Source: Lichenicoccus sp965276875
GTDB lineage: Bacteria > Pseudomonadota > Alphaproteobacteria > Acetobacterales > Acetobacteraceae
Length of the DNA stretch: 64,000 nt
Direction: 5' to 3'
Assembly: GCF_965276875.1 (NCBI RefSeq)
Contig: NZ_OZ255701.1
Location: forward strand, 806,001 to 870,000
In this document: piece after piece, positions 56,211-64,000 of the stretch
Numbering within the stretch: the first letter of the stretch is position 1
Layout: each line of letters starts with the position of its first letter
Position numbers and translations under genes: made by a program
The notes under the pieces: model-generated
The model's database searches: none
The model's input: only the letters and a program-made list of their open reading frames with translations
What the model was told of the DNA's origin: nothing

Positions 56211-57543
56211 GCGTCCGGGCCTGTCGGCCGACCGGTCGTTCTTCGGCCACCCGCGCGGGCTCGCAATCCTCGCCTTTACCGAAGGCTGGATCAGCTTCTC
56301 GTACTACGGCATGCAGTCGCTGCTGGTGCTCTACATCACCAGCCAGCTTCTGCGTCGTCCCAGCCAAGTGCTCGGCTTTGCCGACTTCCGCGCGGCGCTG
56401 GGCATGCTTTACGGGCCGCTGCACGGCGAGGCGCTGGCCGCGGCAATTGTCGGGCTGTTCGGGGCGCTGATCTGGGCCACCCCGCTCCTCGGCGGCATCC
56501 TCGCCGACCGGTTGCTCGGACGCACCCGCATCATCCTGCTCGGCGCGGCACTCCTCACCCTCGGCCACCTGCTGATGGGCTTCGAGGCAAGTTTCGTAAT
56601 CGCCCTGGCCTGCCTGGTGGTTGGGCTGGGCTGCACCGGCACCATCAAGGCGCAGGTCGGCGGCCTTTATGCTCCGGACGATCCCCGGCGCGCCGACGCC
56701 TTTCAGATCTACACCAGTTCCGCGGCCTGCGCCGTGGTCCTGGCCCCTCTGGTCTGCGGCACCTTGGGCGAGCGGGTCGCCTTTCGCTGGGGTTTCGCCG
56801 CGGCGGCCGCCGGCATGCTGCTCGGGCTGCTGACCTATCTCGCGGGCCGCCGCTGGCTGCCGTCGGAACCGCCCCGCTCGAAGCGCGCGGCAACATCCAA
56901 GCTGACACGCGTAGAATGGCGCAGGGTCGGACTGCTGCTGGCGCTGCTGCCGGTGCTGGCACTGGCCATGGTCGGCAACCAGGAGTTGTTCAACGGCTAC
57001 CTGGTCTGGGCGAAGCGGCGCTACGACCTCGCGCTGCTCGGCTGGACCATGCCGGTCACCTGGCTGCTCTCGCTCGACGCCATGGTCGGCATCGCGGCCA
57101 TGCTCCTGTCGATACTGTTTTGGCGCTGGCTGGGCCGCCCGCTCGACGACCTCGTCAAGATGACGATCGGCACTGGCCTGCTCGCCGCCGCCCCGCTGAT
57201 CCTCGCCGCCGCCTGCTGGCGGTCCGGGGGGCACAGTATTGGCTTGGGCTGGGCACTCGCCTTTCACCTCGTCAACAACTTCGGCTTCGCCAACCTCTAC
57301 CCCATCGGCATGGCATTATTCTCGCGTGCCGCACCCGCCCGCCTCGGCGCTACCTTGGTCAATGCCTATGTGCTGCATCTGTTCCTCGCCAACCTCGCTG
57401 TCGGCTGGCTTGCCGGCCTGCTCGGCCAGGTATCGGACACGAACTTCTGGCTGCTGCACGCGGGCCTGATCAGCCTCGCCGCCCTGATCCTGGCGGGGCT
57501 CGCTTGCGCTCCCATAGCGAAACAGCTTCATCGTTCAGTCTGA
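56185..57543 (+). CDS. POT/PTR-family peptide transporter (proton-dependent oligopeptide type)
   Basis: Up to 452 residues with about 12-14 hydrophobic segments. N-terminal FFGHPRGLAIL and FSYYGMQSLLVLYI, then TPLLGGILADRLLGRTR, are the marks of POT transporters. No ATG, GTG or TTG exists before Met 56311, which lies inside helix 1; the frame is open back to the stop at 56179, with CTG at 56185 (overlapping the upstream stop as CTGA) and at 56200. A CTG start is therefore likely. The family's proton-coupling ExxER motif reads EGWIS, so Glu2 and Arg are missing and coupling may differ. Peptide substrate is only assumed. Confidence 0.75.
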   Translation: MTAPSLTAPRPGLSADRSFFGHPRGLAILAFTEGWISFSYYGMQSLLVLYITSQLLRRPSQVLGFADFRAALGMLYGPLHGEALAAAIVGLFGALIWATPLLGGILADRLLGRTRIILLGAALLTLGHLLMGFEASFVIALACLVVGLGCTGTIKAQVGGLYAPDDPRRADAFQIYTSSAACAVVLAPLVCGTLGERVAFRWGFAAAAAGMLLGLLTYLAGRRWLPSEPPRSKRAATSKLTRVEWRRVGLLLALLPVLALAMVGNQELFNGYLVWAKRRYDLALLGWTMPVTWLLSLDAMVGIAAMLLSILFWRWLGRPLDDLVKMTIGTGLLAAAPLILAAACWRSGGHSIGLGWALAFHLVNNFGFANLYPIGMALFSRAAPARLGATLVNAYVLHLFLANLAVGWLAGLLGQVSDTNFWLLHAGLISLAALILAGLACAPIAKQLHRSV

Positions 57544-58015
57544 CGATCCCCGAGGCGACAAAGCCGCTCTTCTCGGCGATCCTGATCGACGGCGCATTTC
57601 CGGCCACGATGAAGCAGACGACCCGCTCATGTTCGGTGCTACCATCCAGCCATGATAGGATTGCGGACACGGCCTCATGCGCGAAGCCTCGGCCGTGCGC
57701 CCATCTCGCGAGGACCCATCCGGCCTCAGGGACGCCACGAACCGACGGCCCGCTGTCTCGGCGGAAGTCGGCAAAGCCCACATCGCCGACGTAGCGTCCG
57801 CTCCGCGTTTCGCGAACACACCAGTAGCCGTAACCAAGAACCGACCAGAGGCCGCGGTTGCGCAGCAGACGGGACCAGCTCTCCTGCGGGGTCGAAGCTT
57901 TGCCGGTGATATGGCGGACCACAAGCGGGTCGGCCCACATCGCCGCCAGATCGTCGAAGTCGCTCGGTGTGTGACCTTGCAGTGTCAGCCTTGGTGTCTC
58001 GAGCTTGGGGCACAT
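57470..58015 (-). CDS. GNAT-family N-acetyltransferase (RimJ/RimL type)
   Basis: A 181-residue acetyltransferase. LETPRLTLQGHTPSDFDDL at the start, YVGDVGFADFRRD, EAGWVLARWAHGRGFAHEAVSAI with the acetyl-CoA site (R-G-F-A variant) and FIVAGNAPSIRIAEKSGF are typical of the RimJ-like ribosomal or antibiotic acetyltransferases. Start ATG 58015 is preferred because the family begins there. Its 3' end overlaps the transporter gene by 74 bases in convergent orientation. The substrate is unknown. Confidence 0.85.
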   Translation of the reverse strand: MCPKLETPRLTLQGHTPSDFDDLAAMWADPLVVRHITGKASTPQESWSRLLRNRGLWSVLGYGYWCVRETRSGRYVGDVGFADFRRDSGPSVRGVPEAGWVLARWAHGRGFAHEAVSAILSWLDGSTEHERVVCFIVAGNAPSIRIAEKSGFVASGIVRLNDEAVSLWERKRAPPGSGRRG

Positions 58016-58070
58016 ACCCGATCCTATGCCTTGCCACCTTTCGGGAACAGCCGAGGCACACTGGTCTGCG

Positions 58071-59783
58071 TCACCTGACCTTGACGACTTGCATCTCGAA
58101 CTCCTGCCCCAGCATTCGTGCAGCACTCGGGTCGCCGACGGGGAAAGCCCAGCCCGAGATCAAGGAACCCATTGCCTCCATCCTTGCCAGAACGACAAAG
58201 GCGAATTGATCGTTCGTCGCCAGAGCGTAATACCTCCTTGGAGAGTGCATCGCTTCGAGCAGCCCGTTCAGCCCGGACAAAACGCCTTCCACATCAATCC
58301 AGTCACCTTGACGGTCCAGCTTCAGCAATGTGGTTAGCCCATCTACCGAGAGCCTCAGCGTCAATCCCGATGCGGGTTCGACGGCCATGACGGTATTGCC
58401 GATGGTGATTTCGCCCCCGGACAGCGCGACCAGTTCGCCCACGAGGCGCGGGTAGGTATCGGCGTCCTCGCAATCGAAGGCATGAAACCATCCGCCCGCA
58501 AACAACAGCTCCATCGTGGTATCGAAGCAGTCGGCTTCCCCCCATCTCTCGGCGAACCGCTGACGGGCATCGCGGCCTGCCATCGCGATCAGCTCCGCCT
58601 GGTCAAGACGCCTGAGCATAGTATCGGCGGGAACACGCTTCGATTTTATTACGAGTTCAAACCGGCGCCATCCTTGGACCTGGCCGATGAAGCGTTCGAG
58701 ATCGACAGACTCGTCCGCCCCGATCGCGATGATGCTATCCAGCAATGCGTCCAGGCGTTGGCCTGGGGCGCCACTACCGAGTTCGCACGTCAGCCGCCTG
58801 ACGATCGCCGGTGTGTTCGCCTTTGAACCCAACCTCCGGATGATCTCGAAGGTATGGATTGCCAACTCCGGGTGGTCGAGCCAGGCAAGCAGGTATTGTT
58901 CGGCGACCAACGCCTCCGCATTCATCGCAAGTTGCCCCGCGGCATGCGCCTTGACCCAAGCCGCCATGTTCGAAGCCAGCACTTCCTTCAGCACGCGGGC
59001 CTTCCAGGGGGGCGCCAGCGCCTGCAAGGCCCGAAGCAAGATGCTCGCATCATTGGCTGCACTGTTGTCGTGGCATTTATAGAGGGCGGCGAGTTCCCGT
59101 CGCGCGAAAGCCGCTGCTCGCGCCCGGACTTCCTGCTCCCCACTCAGCGCAAAGCCCTGCAAACAAGTGAGCAGACGATACCGCTCGTCCGGTGTCGCCG
59201 CCAGGAAGCGCGATTGGATGACGGGCCACGCCCGACCTTCGCCGTAATAGACCGCAAGGTGCAATGCCGCCTCGGCCCTGACCCGCGCGTCTTCGTGGGT
59301 CAACAACCGGATCAGCCGTGGGATGGATCCTGCGTCCGACAGGCGGCACAGGGCTTCGACGGCCGCCTGTCGCGTGATCGGGTCCGCGGCCGACAGGAAC
59401 GGCTGGATCAAAACCGCGGCTTTCGGCTCATCGAGCGGAACGAGCAGGCCATGGCCCTGCTGCCACCTCGCATGACGACAAAACCACAAGGCTGCTCGAG
59501 CGACATCAGGGTCGGAACCGACGAGCGCGGCCAGCACCAGATCACTGCCGCTTGGTGCTCCCATCTCCAGGAGCATGATGCCGATACGCAACCGCAACGC
59601 GGCTTCGGCACCGACAGCCTTTCGCAACAGTTCAGGCTCCAGAATTGACCGGTTCGTCTCAAGGAATTCGCGACCGAGATCGTCGAACAGATCCTTACGA
59701 CCTGGATCGGCGAGGATCGCCTCGACGGTCCAGCCCTTCGATTTCGCAACCGTGTTAATCCTTGATGCTGCCTGCTCAGCCAT
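58071..59783 (-). CDS. HEAT-repeat-like protein of unknown function
   Basis: A 570-residue, mostly alpha-helical protein without a signal or membrane segment. The first about 300 residues contain HEAT-like repeats (ITRQAAVEALCRLSDAGSIPRLIRLL, EDARVRAEAALHLAV), which normally form protein-interaction solenoids. The C-terminal part has FDCEDADTYPRLVGELVALSGGE and MAVEPASGLTLRL; I do not recognise it. Start ATG 59783 has GGAG 9 bases upstream; a frame runs on to 59915 but would crowd the divergent cupin gene. Partners are unknown and no linked gene suggests a pathway. Confidence 0.6.
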   Translation of the reverse strand: MAEQAASRINTVAKSKGWTVEAILADPGRKDLFDDLGREFLETNRSILEPELLRKAVGAEAALRLRIGIMLLEMGAPSGSDLVLAALVGSDPDVARAALWFCRHARWQQGHGLLVPLDEPKAAVLIQPFLSAADPITRQAAVEALCRLSDAGSIPRLIRLLTHEDARVRAEAALHLAVYYGEGRAWPVIQSRFLAATPDERYRLLTCLQGFALSGEQEVRARAAAFARRELAALYKCHDNSAANDASILLRALQALAPPWKARVLKEVLASNMAAWVKAHAAGQLAMNAEALVAEQYLLAWLDHPELAIHTFEIIRRLGSKANTPAIVRRLTCELGSGAPGQRLDALLDSIIAIGADESVDLERFIGQVQGWRRFELVIKSKRVPADTMLRRLDQAELIAMAGRDARQRFAERWGEADCFDTTMELLFAGGWFHAFDCEDADTYPRLVGELVALSGGEITIGNTVMAVEPASGLTLRLSVDGLTTLLKLDRQGDWIDVEGVLSGLNGLLEAMHSPRRYYALATNDQFAFVVLARMEAMGSLISGWAFPVGDPSAARMLGQEFEMQVVKVR

Positions 59784-59902
59784 CAGCTCCAGCTCCGCCT
59801 GACGACCCGCCCTCTCCCGGGCCCGGAGGACAACCCAGACTATGCCCTGGAATCTTGTGGAAACAGCGCATACCATCAAATTCTCTACGTTATGAGTTTG
59901 CC

Positions 59903-60268
59903 ATGGACGATGCATGGATGATCTCTCTGGAGGACGCGCAAGCCCGGCTACCGGACGATCCCGACGTCTTCCGGTTCTGGTATGGGCTCCGGCGCGGGAC
60001 CATGAAGGTCGGGCTCTACGCGCCCAAGGGCGAGGATCGCCAAGGTCCCCACAAGCAGGACGAGCTCTATATCGTCATCCGGGGAAGCGGTGACTTTATC
60101 AAGGGAGAAGAACGCCGTCGTTTCGCCGCGCACGATGTCCTCTTTGTCGAGGCCGGTATGATGCATCGCTTCGAAAATTTCTCCGCCGATTTCGCGACAT
60201 GGGTAGTGTTCTGGGGGCCGTTGGGCGGGGAAGGCGAAACTTGCGACCGCGCCGAGCCCACGACCTGA
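59903..60268 (+). CDS. Small cupin-domain protein
   Basis: A 121-residue single-cupin protein. Motif 1 is PHKQDELYIVIRGSGDFI (one His, Gln and Glu positions) and motif 2 is DVLFVEAGMMHRFENF. The YGLRRGTMKVGLYAPKG entry and VVFWGPLG end are typical of small bacterial cupins of unknown activity. It starts 120 bases from the divergent HEAT-like gene and is followed 10 bases later by the DUF1697 gene, probably in one transcript. Confidence 0.75.
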   Translation: MDDAWMISLEDAQARLPDDPDVFRFWYGLRRGTMKVGLYAPKGEDRQGPHKQDELYIVIRGSGDFIKGEERRRFAAHDVLFVEAGMMHRFENFSADFATWVVFWGPLGGEGETCDRAEPTT

Positions 60269-60278
60269 GTGCGCGGCG

Positions 60279-60788
60279 ATGGTCGCCTATGTCGCGTTGC
60301 TGCGGGCGGTGAATGTCGGCGGCACCGGCAAGCTGCCGATGGCAACTCTGAAGGCAATGTGCGTGGAACTCGGCTTTGAGCGGGTCCAAACCTACATTGC
60401 GAGCGGGAACGTCGTCTTTCATAGTCCGCTCAGTGAAGCCGAAATCAGGCGCGCGCTCGAGGCGCGGCTACACGTTTATGCCGGCAAATCCTGCGGCGTT
60501 CTGGTCAGGACCGACGCTGAAATCGCCGATGTGCTGGCGCGAAACCCGTTCCCGGCCGCGCCCCCCAACCAGCTGGCGGTGCTCTTCGTCGACGAGGCAC
60601 TGCCGCAGGATGCGCTCGCCGATGTCACCGGGCAGGGCCGGGAGCAGATCCACCTCGGACAGCGCGAGATCTTCATCTGGTATCGAGACGGAATGGCGCA
60701 ATCGCGACTGCGTATCCCGTCGGCAAAGGCCGGCACCGCACGCAACATCAATACGGTCTCGAAGCTGGCAGCCCTGCTCAGTCGATGA
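60279..60788 (+). CDS. DUF1697 protein
   Basis: A 169-residue cytosolic protein with the clear DUF1697 pattern: YVALLRAVNVGGTGKLPMATLKAMC, LGFERVQTYIASGNVVFHSP, the middle NPFPAAPPNQLAVLFVDE, and the end RIPSAKAGTARNINTVSKLAAL. The family has a ferredoxin-like double fold and no established function. It ends 10 bases inside the 3' end of the convergent serine hydrolase gene. Confidence 0.9.
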   Translation: MVAYVALLRAVNVGGTGKLPMATLKAMCVELGFERVQTYIASGNVVFHSPLSEAEIRRALEARLHVYAGKSCGVLVRTDAEIADVLARNPFPAAPPNQLAVLFVDEALPQDALADVTGQGREQIHLGQREIFIWYRDGMAQSRLRIPSAKAGTARNINTVSKLAALLSR

Positions 60789-62019
60789 TCGCCTGGTAGG
60801 TCAGCACGCGCAGCTCCCGCCTGATCGCCAGCGCCGAGGACGGCATGAGCTGGGTCAGCAGGATCACGATCATCGACTCCGCCGGGTCGATCCAGAAGGC
60901 GGTGCTGGCCGCACCACCCCAGGCATATTCGCCGGGACTGCCGAGGATTTGCGCGCGTGCCGGATCGAGCATGACCGAGAAGCCCAGGCCGAAGCCGATT
61001 CCCTCGCAGGTGGATTCCGAAAAGCGGAGCTGGCCCATCTGCGCCATGTCGCAGCCCAGATGGTTCGCCGTCATCAGCGCCACCGTCTTGCGCCCCAGCA
61101 GTCGCACGCCGTCCAGTTCGCCGCCGCCGAGCATCATCCGGCAGAAGCGCAGGTAATCGCCCGCCGTTGCGCACAAGCCGCCGCCGCCGGAGCAGAGCGG
61201 CTTCGGCGAGGCGAAGCGGCTGGCGGCCGGATCGTCGATCAGGCGCAGCCCACGCCTGCCGCGCGCATAGTTGGCGGCAAAGCGGGGCAATTCGTCCGCG
61301 GGCACATGAAAGCCGGTATCGGTCATGCCGAGCGGCGTGAGGATGCGCTCGATGAGGAACGTTGCAAGGTCGCGGCCGGAGAGCACTTCGACCAAGTGGC
61401 CGAGGACGTCGGTGGCAATGGAGTAGTTCCAGGCCTGCCCGGGCTGGGCCAGCAACGGCAGCGCCGCCGCGCGTTGCACCAGATCGCCCAGGCTCGCGTC
61501 CGAGGTCTGGAAATCGATGCCCTCGGTGCGGTAGAGCGCATCCACCGGTGTCGCCTCCATGAAGCCGTAGGTCAGGCCGGAGGTGTGGGTCAGCAGGTCG
61601 CGGAAACTGATGTCGCGCGCCGCGGGCGTTGTCGCGAGGTTCGCCCCGCCGCCGCCGACGAACACGCGCTGGCCGGCGAAACACGGTAGAACGCGCGAGA
61701 TCGGATCATCGAGCTGAAAACGCCCCTCCTCGTAGAGCATCATGATCGCGGCGCTGACCAGCGGCTTGGTCATCGAGTAGATACGCACGATCGTATCATC
61801 GGCGAACGGCGTGCCGCGCTCGCGGTCGGCGAGGCCGTGACAGCGACGATAGGCGAGGCCGCCGCGTCGCATGACGGCGACACTCAATCCCGCGAGCCGC
61901 CCGTCCGCGACCAGGCCGTCCATCCAACCGTCGATGCGCGCCAGCCGCGACGGGCACAGCCCGAGGGAGCCGGGATCGTCGAGGCCCGTCACCGCGCGCA
62001 CGAAATCACCGCCGCGCAT
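60778..62019 (-). CDS. Serine hydrolase of the beta-lactamase/class C (EstB-like) family
   Basis: A 413-residue penicillin-binding-protein-fold hydrolase. Catalytic SxxK is SMTK (in IVRIYSMTKPLVSA), the second motif is YSI in WNYSIATDVLG (Tyr general base), and the WGG-type third motif appears as YAWGGAAS. GDYLRFCRMMLGGG is the usual late block. Such proteins are esterases or D-aminopeptidases more often than lactamases; with no signal peptide, a cytosolic or membrane-surface esterase is more likely than antibiotic resistance. Confidence 0.85.
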   Translation of the reverse strand: MRGGDFVRAVTGLDDPGSLGLCPSRLARIDGWMDGLVADGRLAGLSVAVMRRGGLAYRRCHGLADRERGTPFADDTIVRIYSMTKPLVSAAIMMLYEEGRFQLDDPISRVLPCFAGQRVFVGGGGANLATTPAARDISFRDLLTHTSGLTYGFMEATPVDALYRTEGIDFQTSDASLGDLVQRAAALPLLAQPGQAWNYSIATDVLGHLVEVLSGRDLATFLIERILTPLGMTDTGFHVPADELPRFAANYARGRRGLRLIDDPAASRFASPKPLCSGGGGLCATAGDYLRFCRMMLGGGELDGVRLLGRKTVALMTANHLGCDMAQMGQLRFSESTCEGIGFGLGFSVMLDPARAQILGSPGEYAWGGAASTAFWIDPAESMIVILLTQLMPSSALAIRRELRVLTYQAIID

Positions 62020-62039
62020 GAACTCGCGGCCATCTTGTT

Positions 62040-62059
62040 CGTTGCTGCATAATGCAACG
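62040..62059. promoter_or_regulatory. Inverted repeat upstream of the DUF3309 gene
   Basis: CGTTGC - 8 bases - GCAACG, a perfect 6-bp inverted repeat in the 60-base gap between the divergent serine hydrolase and DUF3309 genes. It is well placed as an operator for a dimeric repressor. Chance cannot be excluded, given the base composition. Confidence 0.35.
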
Positions 62060-62079
62060 ATCCATTGGAGAACGCCGGC

Positions 62080-62235
62080 ATGCTTGGAACCATCCTACTG
62101 GTCATCGTGATCCTGCTCCTGATCGGTGCGCTACCCACCTGGGGCTACAGCGGAAGCTGGGGATATTTCCCTTCGGGTGGCCTCGGACTGGTCCTGATCA
62201 TCGTCATCGTCCTGCTGGTCGCGGGAAGGATCTGA
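62080..62235 (+). CDS. DUF3309 small membrane protein
   Basis: A 51-residue protein with two hydrophobic segments flanking an aromatic, Ser/Gly-rich turn: MLGTILLVIVILLLIGALPT, then WGYSGSWGYFPSG, then GLVLIIVIVLLVAGRI. This is the distinctive layout of the DUF3309 family, known only as conserved short membrane proteins. GGAG lies 11 bases ahead of the ATG. It stops 3 bases before the convergent mtnP stop. Confidence 0.9.
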   Translation: MLGTILLVIVILLLIGALPTWGYSGSWGYFPSGGLGLVLIIVIVLLVAGRI

Positions 62236-62238
62236 CGC

Positions 62239-63123
62239 TCACAGCAGCCGCCCCGCGACCGCGTCAAGTTTGCCCAAGAAGGCCGGGTCGCGGGCGTCGG
62301 GTGCGGTAATCAGCGCGTGCTCCAGGGCGCGGTCGCAGCCGGCCCGGCATGGCGCGCGACCGGCGCCGAGACGGGGAATGGTGGCTCGGATCAGCGCCCT
62401 GGCGCGTTCGGCGTTCTCCGTCATCACCGCGATGACGGCGTCCACCGTGACGCTGTCATGACCGGGATGCCAGCAATCATAGTCGGTCACCATTGCAACG
62501 GTTGCATAACAAAGTTCGGCTTCGCGCGCGAGCTTGGCTTCGGGCATGTTGGTCATGCCGATCACGTCGCAGCCCCAGTGGCGATACAGCGCGCTCTCCG
62601 CCCGGGTGGAGAATTGCGGCCCCTCCATCACTAGGTAGGTGCCGCCGCGGCTGACCGGCAGGGCCAGCGTGCGTGCCTGTTCTTCGAGGACGTCGCCAAG
62701 CCGCGGGCAGAGCGGGTCAGCCATCGAGACATGCGCCACCATGCCGGTGTCAAAGAAGCTCTTCTCGCGCGCGAACGAGCGGTCGATGAACTGGTCGATG
62801 ATGACGAAATGGCCGGGCGGCAGCTCTTCCTTGAGGGAGCCCACTGCCGAAAGCGAGATGATGTCGGTCACCCCGCAGCGCTTGAGGGCGTCGATATTGG
62901 CGCGGTAGTTCAGCCGGCTGGGCGGGATGCGGTGCCCGCGCCCGTGCCGCGGCAGGAACACGCAGGCAATCCCCGCAAGCCGGCCGGTGAGCAGCGCGTC
63001 GGATGGCGCCCCCCAGGGGGTCTCAACGGTGCGCCACTGCTTGTCCTCGAGCCCGTCGATGTCATAGAGGCCGGAGCCGCCGATTACACCGATCACCGGC
63101 TCGCTCAAATCATGTCCGGACAT
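62239..63123 (-). CDS. mtnP: S-methyl-5'-thioadenosine phosphorylase
   Basis: A 294-residue purine nucleoside phosphorylase-type enzyme cleaving methylthioadenosine from polyamine synthesis to adenine and methylthioribose 1-phosphate. Seen: VIGVIGGSGLYDIDGL, FLPRHGRGHRIPPSRLNYRANI, DIISLSAVGSLKEE, GGTYLVMEGPQFSTRAES, IGMTNMPEAKLAREAELCYATVAMVTDYDCWH. Its start overlaps the cytochrome c1 stop by 14 bases, a gene order often seen in related bacteria, where bc1 genes are followed by mtnP. Confidence 0.95.
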   Translation of the reverse strand: MSGHDLSEPVIGVIGGSGLYDIDGLEDKQWRTVETPWGAPSDALLTGRLAGIACVFLPRHGRGHRIPPSRLNYRANIDALKRCGVTDIISLSAVGSLKEELPPGHFVIIDQFIDRSFAREKSFFDTGMVAHVSMADPLCPRLGDVLEEQARTLALPVSRGGTYLVMEGPQFSTRAESALYRHWGCDVIGMTNMPEAKLAREAELCYATVAMVTDYDCWHPGHDSVTVDAVIAVMTENAERARALIRATIPRLGAGRAPCRAGCDRALEHALITAPDARDPAFLGKLDAVAGRLL

Positions 63124-63787
63124 TAGCCCATACCCTCCGTTTGACGATGACGACCAACCCGAGCAGCAGTGTCAGATAGGCGATCACCTGCACGCCCAGG
63201 CGGTGGCGCGCCTGGAGATGCGGCTGTGCTGCCCAGGCGAGAAAGGTCGCGACATCATGCGCCATGTGCGGCACCGTCGCCTTGGTGCCGTCTGCATAAT
63301 CTACCTGGCCCTGATGCAGTGGCGGCGGCATCGCCGTGGCATTGCCGGCGACCGCAAGATTGTAGTGCATGCGCGGTGCGAGCGCGACGTTGCGCGGCGT
63401 GTCGAGAAAGCCATCCAGAAAGGCCGCGATGAAGCGCGCGCCGCCCGGCAGCGTGATCGCAAGCCGCGACTGGTCCGGCGGCACGGCGCCATGATTGGCG
63501 GCACGGGCGGCCACGTCGTTCGCATAGGGAGACGGAAAATGATCGCCCGCCTGCAGGCCGTGGCTCGCGGCAATGGCGTGGATGTCGTGCGTATCCAGAC
63601 CGAGCCCCGCGAGATCGGCAAAGCGCAGCGCGCGCATCGAATGGCATGCCGCGCAAACCTGGGCATAGACCGCATAGCCGCGCTGCGCGCTGGCGAGATC
63701 GAAGCTGCCGAATGGCCCCTCGAAGCTCCAGCCCTGCCGCGATACCAGAAGTGCCGGCAACAGCAGGCAAGCGACCGCGAGGCGCAT
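63110..63787 (-). CDS. petC: Cytochrome c1 of the cytochrome bc1 complex
   Basis: A 225-residue precursor, a little short for the family. N-terminal signal (LAVACLLLPALLVSRQ), WSFEGPFGSFD, heme c site VCAACHSM, AHFPSPYAN-type GDHFPSPYANDVAARAANHGAVPPD, the axial Met region GNATAMPPPLHQGQVDY, and a C-terminal membrane anchor (VIAYLTLLLGLVVIVKRR). It passes electrons from the Rieske center to cytochrome c or an oxidase. Its start overlaps the cytochrome b stop by one base (TGATG). Confidence 0.93.
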   Translation of the reverse strand: MRLAVACLLLPALLVSRQGWSFEGPFGSFDLASAQRGYAVYAQVCAACHSMRALRFADLAGLGLDTHDIHAIAASHGLQAGDHFPSPYANDVAARAANHGAVPPDQSRLAITLPGGARFIAAFLDGFLDTPRNVALAPRMHYNLAVAGNATAMPPPLHQGQVDYADGTKATVPHMAHDVATFLAWAAQPHLQARHRLGVQVIAYLTLLLGLVVIVKRRVWANVRT

Positions 63788-64000
63788 CAGGGCTGCTCGA
63801 CCGGCAGACGAACGAACAGCCGAGGCTCAAGCCTTCCGAGCAATGGCAGCACCACCAGGAAATGCCCAAACCAATAGACCGTGGCGAGTCGCGCCAGCAG
63901 CAGCCAAATCCCCTCCGGCCGATGCAGCCCGCAGACCAGCAACAGCACGAAGCTCATCGCCAGCAGCAGCATCAGCTTGCGATAGACCGGCCGGAAGCGG
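63787..64000 (-). CDS. petB: Cytochrome b of the bc1 complex (only the C-terminal end in the window)
   Basis: The last 71 codons of a cytochrome b gene that continues beyond the right edge; the reading direction is leftward. It begins RFRPVYRKLMLLLAMSF, the typical loop and helix near the C-terminus, and has WFGHFLVVLPLLGRLE before the stop. Only the last hydrophobic segments can be seen; the heme-binding His residues lie outside. Confidence 0.9.
   Translation of the reverse strand, partial: RFRPVYRKLMLLLAMSFVLLLVCGLHRPEGIWLLLARLATVYWFGHFLVVLPLLGRLEPRLFVRLPVEQP

Noticed and set aside
60778..62019. Antibiotic-resistance beta-lactamase
   Set aside because: The SxxK/YxI/WGG pattern places it in the broad class C-like esterase/peptidase group; there is no signal peptide and no resistance context.

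Overview
The window is GC-rich, densely packed chromosomal DNA from an alphaproteobacterium, most likely of the acetic-acid-bacterium type (Acetobacteraceae/Rhodospirillales). This is inferred from gene content and order: ispG-hisS-prfA-prmC-DUF4167, hemC/hemD divergent from tsaD-gpsA, a class I lysyl-tRNA synthetase, usg and DUF4169 genes, CIRCE-controlled groES-groEL, and a cytochrome bc1 end followed by mtnP. Nothing in the sequence fixes the genus. Most genes sit in tight operons with 1-4 base stop/start overlaps.

Layout. 1-4.7 kb: 3' end of an isocitrate dehydrogenase-like gene, a degenerate EAL protein, a small DoxX-like membrane protein, a TupA-like ATP-grasp enzyme, tRNA-Met(CAU) and an MscS channel. 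4.7-11.3 kb: a translation/isoprenoid block on the minus strand (ispG, hisS, prfA, prmC, DUF4167) with a secreted orphan inserted on the plus strand between prfA and prmC, then msrA. 11.4-15.9 kb: DUF2934 protein, a GT2-type glycosyltransferase, and a coupled amino-acid permease plus aminoadipate-semialdehyde-type dehydrogenase pair. 15.9-19.0 kb: an uncharacterised three-gene minus-strand envelope operon (OmpA-domain lipoprotein, coiled-coil polytopic membrane protein, periplasmic protein). 19.1-38.4 kb: a large polysaccharide locus. Its first part (about 19.9-27.2 kb: beta-helix protein, methyltransferase, O-antigen-type polymerase, glycosyltransferase, acyltransferase) is clearly lower in GC and contains what looks like a transposase remnant. 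Its second part (27.2-36.6 kb, seven genes, minus strand) is a GC-rich translationally coupled operon with five glycosyltransferases, a Wzx-like flippase and a BY-kinase/Wzc protein; a membrane GT2 lies upstream.

38.4-44.5 kb: aldo/keto reductase, hemD and hemC on the minus strand and tsaD, rlmJ, gpsA on the plus strand. 44.6-49.5 kb: HpcH/HpaI aldolase, a cupin, and a lysyl-tRNA synthetase followed by an MprF-like protein that lacks the second half of its aminoacyl-transferase domain. 49.5-55.5 kb: a DinG/XPD-type helicase, a cold-shock protein, the groESL operon with promoter, CIRCE operator and terminator, usg and DUF4169. 55.5-64 kb: dienelactone hydrolase, a POT-family transporter that seems to need a CTG start, a GNAT acetyltransferase, a HEAT-repeat-like protein, a cupin, a DUF1697 protein, a serine hydrolase, a 51-residue DUF3309 protein, mtnP, cytochrome c1 and the 3' end of cytochrome b.

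Functionally this is mostly housekeeping sequence (translation, heme, isoprenoid, respiration, chaperones) around an exopolysaccharide locus. The items most worth a second look are the OmpA/coiled-coil/periplasmic operon, the truncated MprF next to LysRS, the horizontally acquired low-GC glycan segment, and the non-canonical start and missing proton-coupling motif of the POT transporter. I found no CRISPR array, no intact prophage and no recognisable complete defence system.
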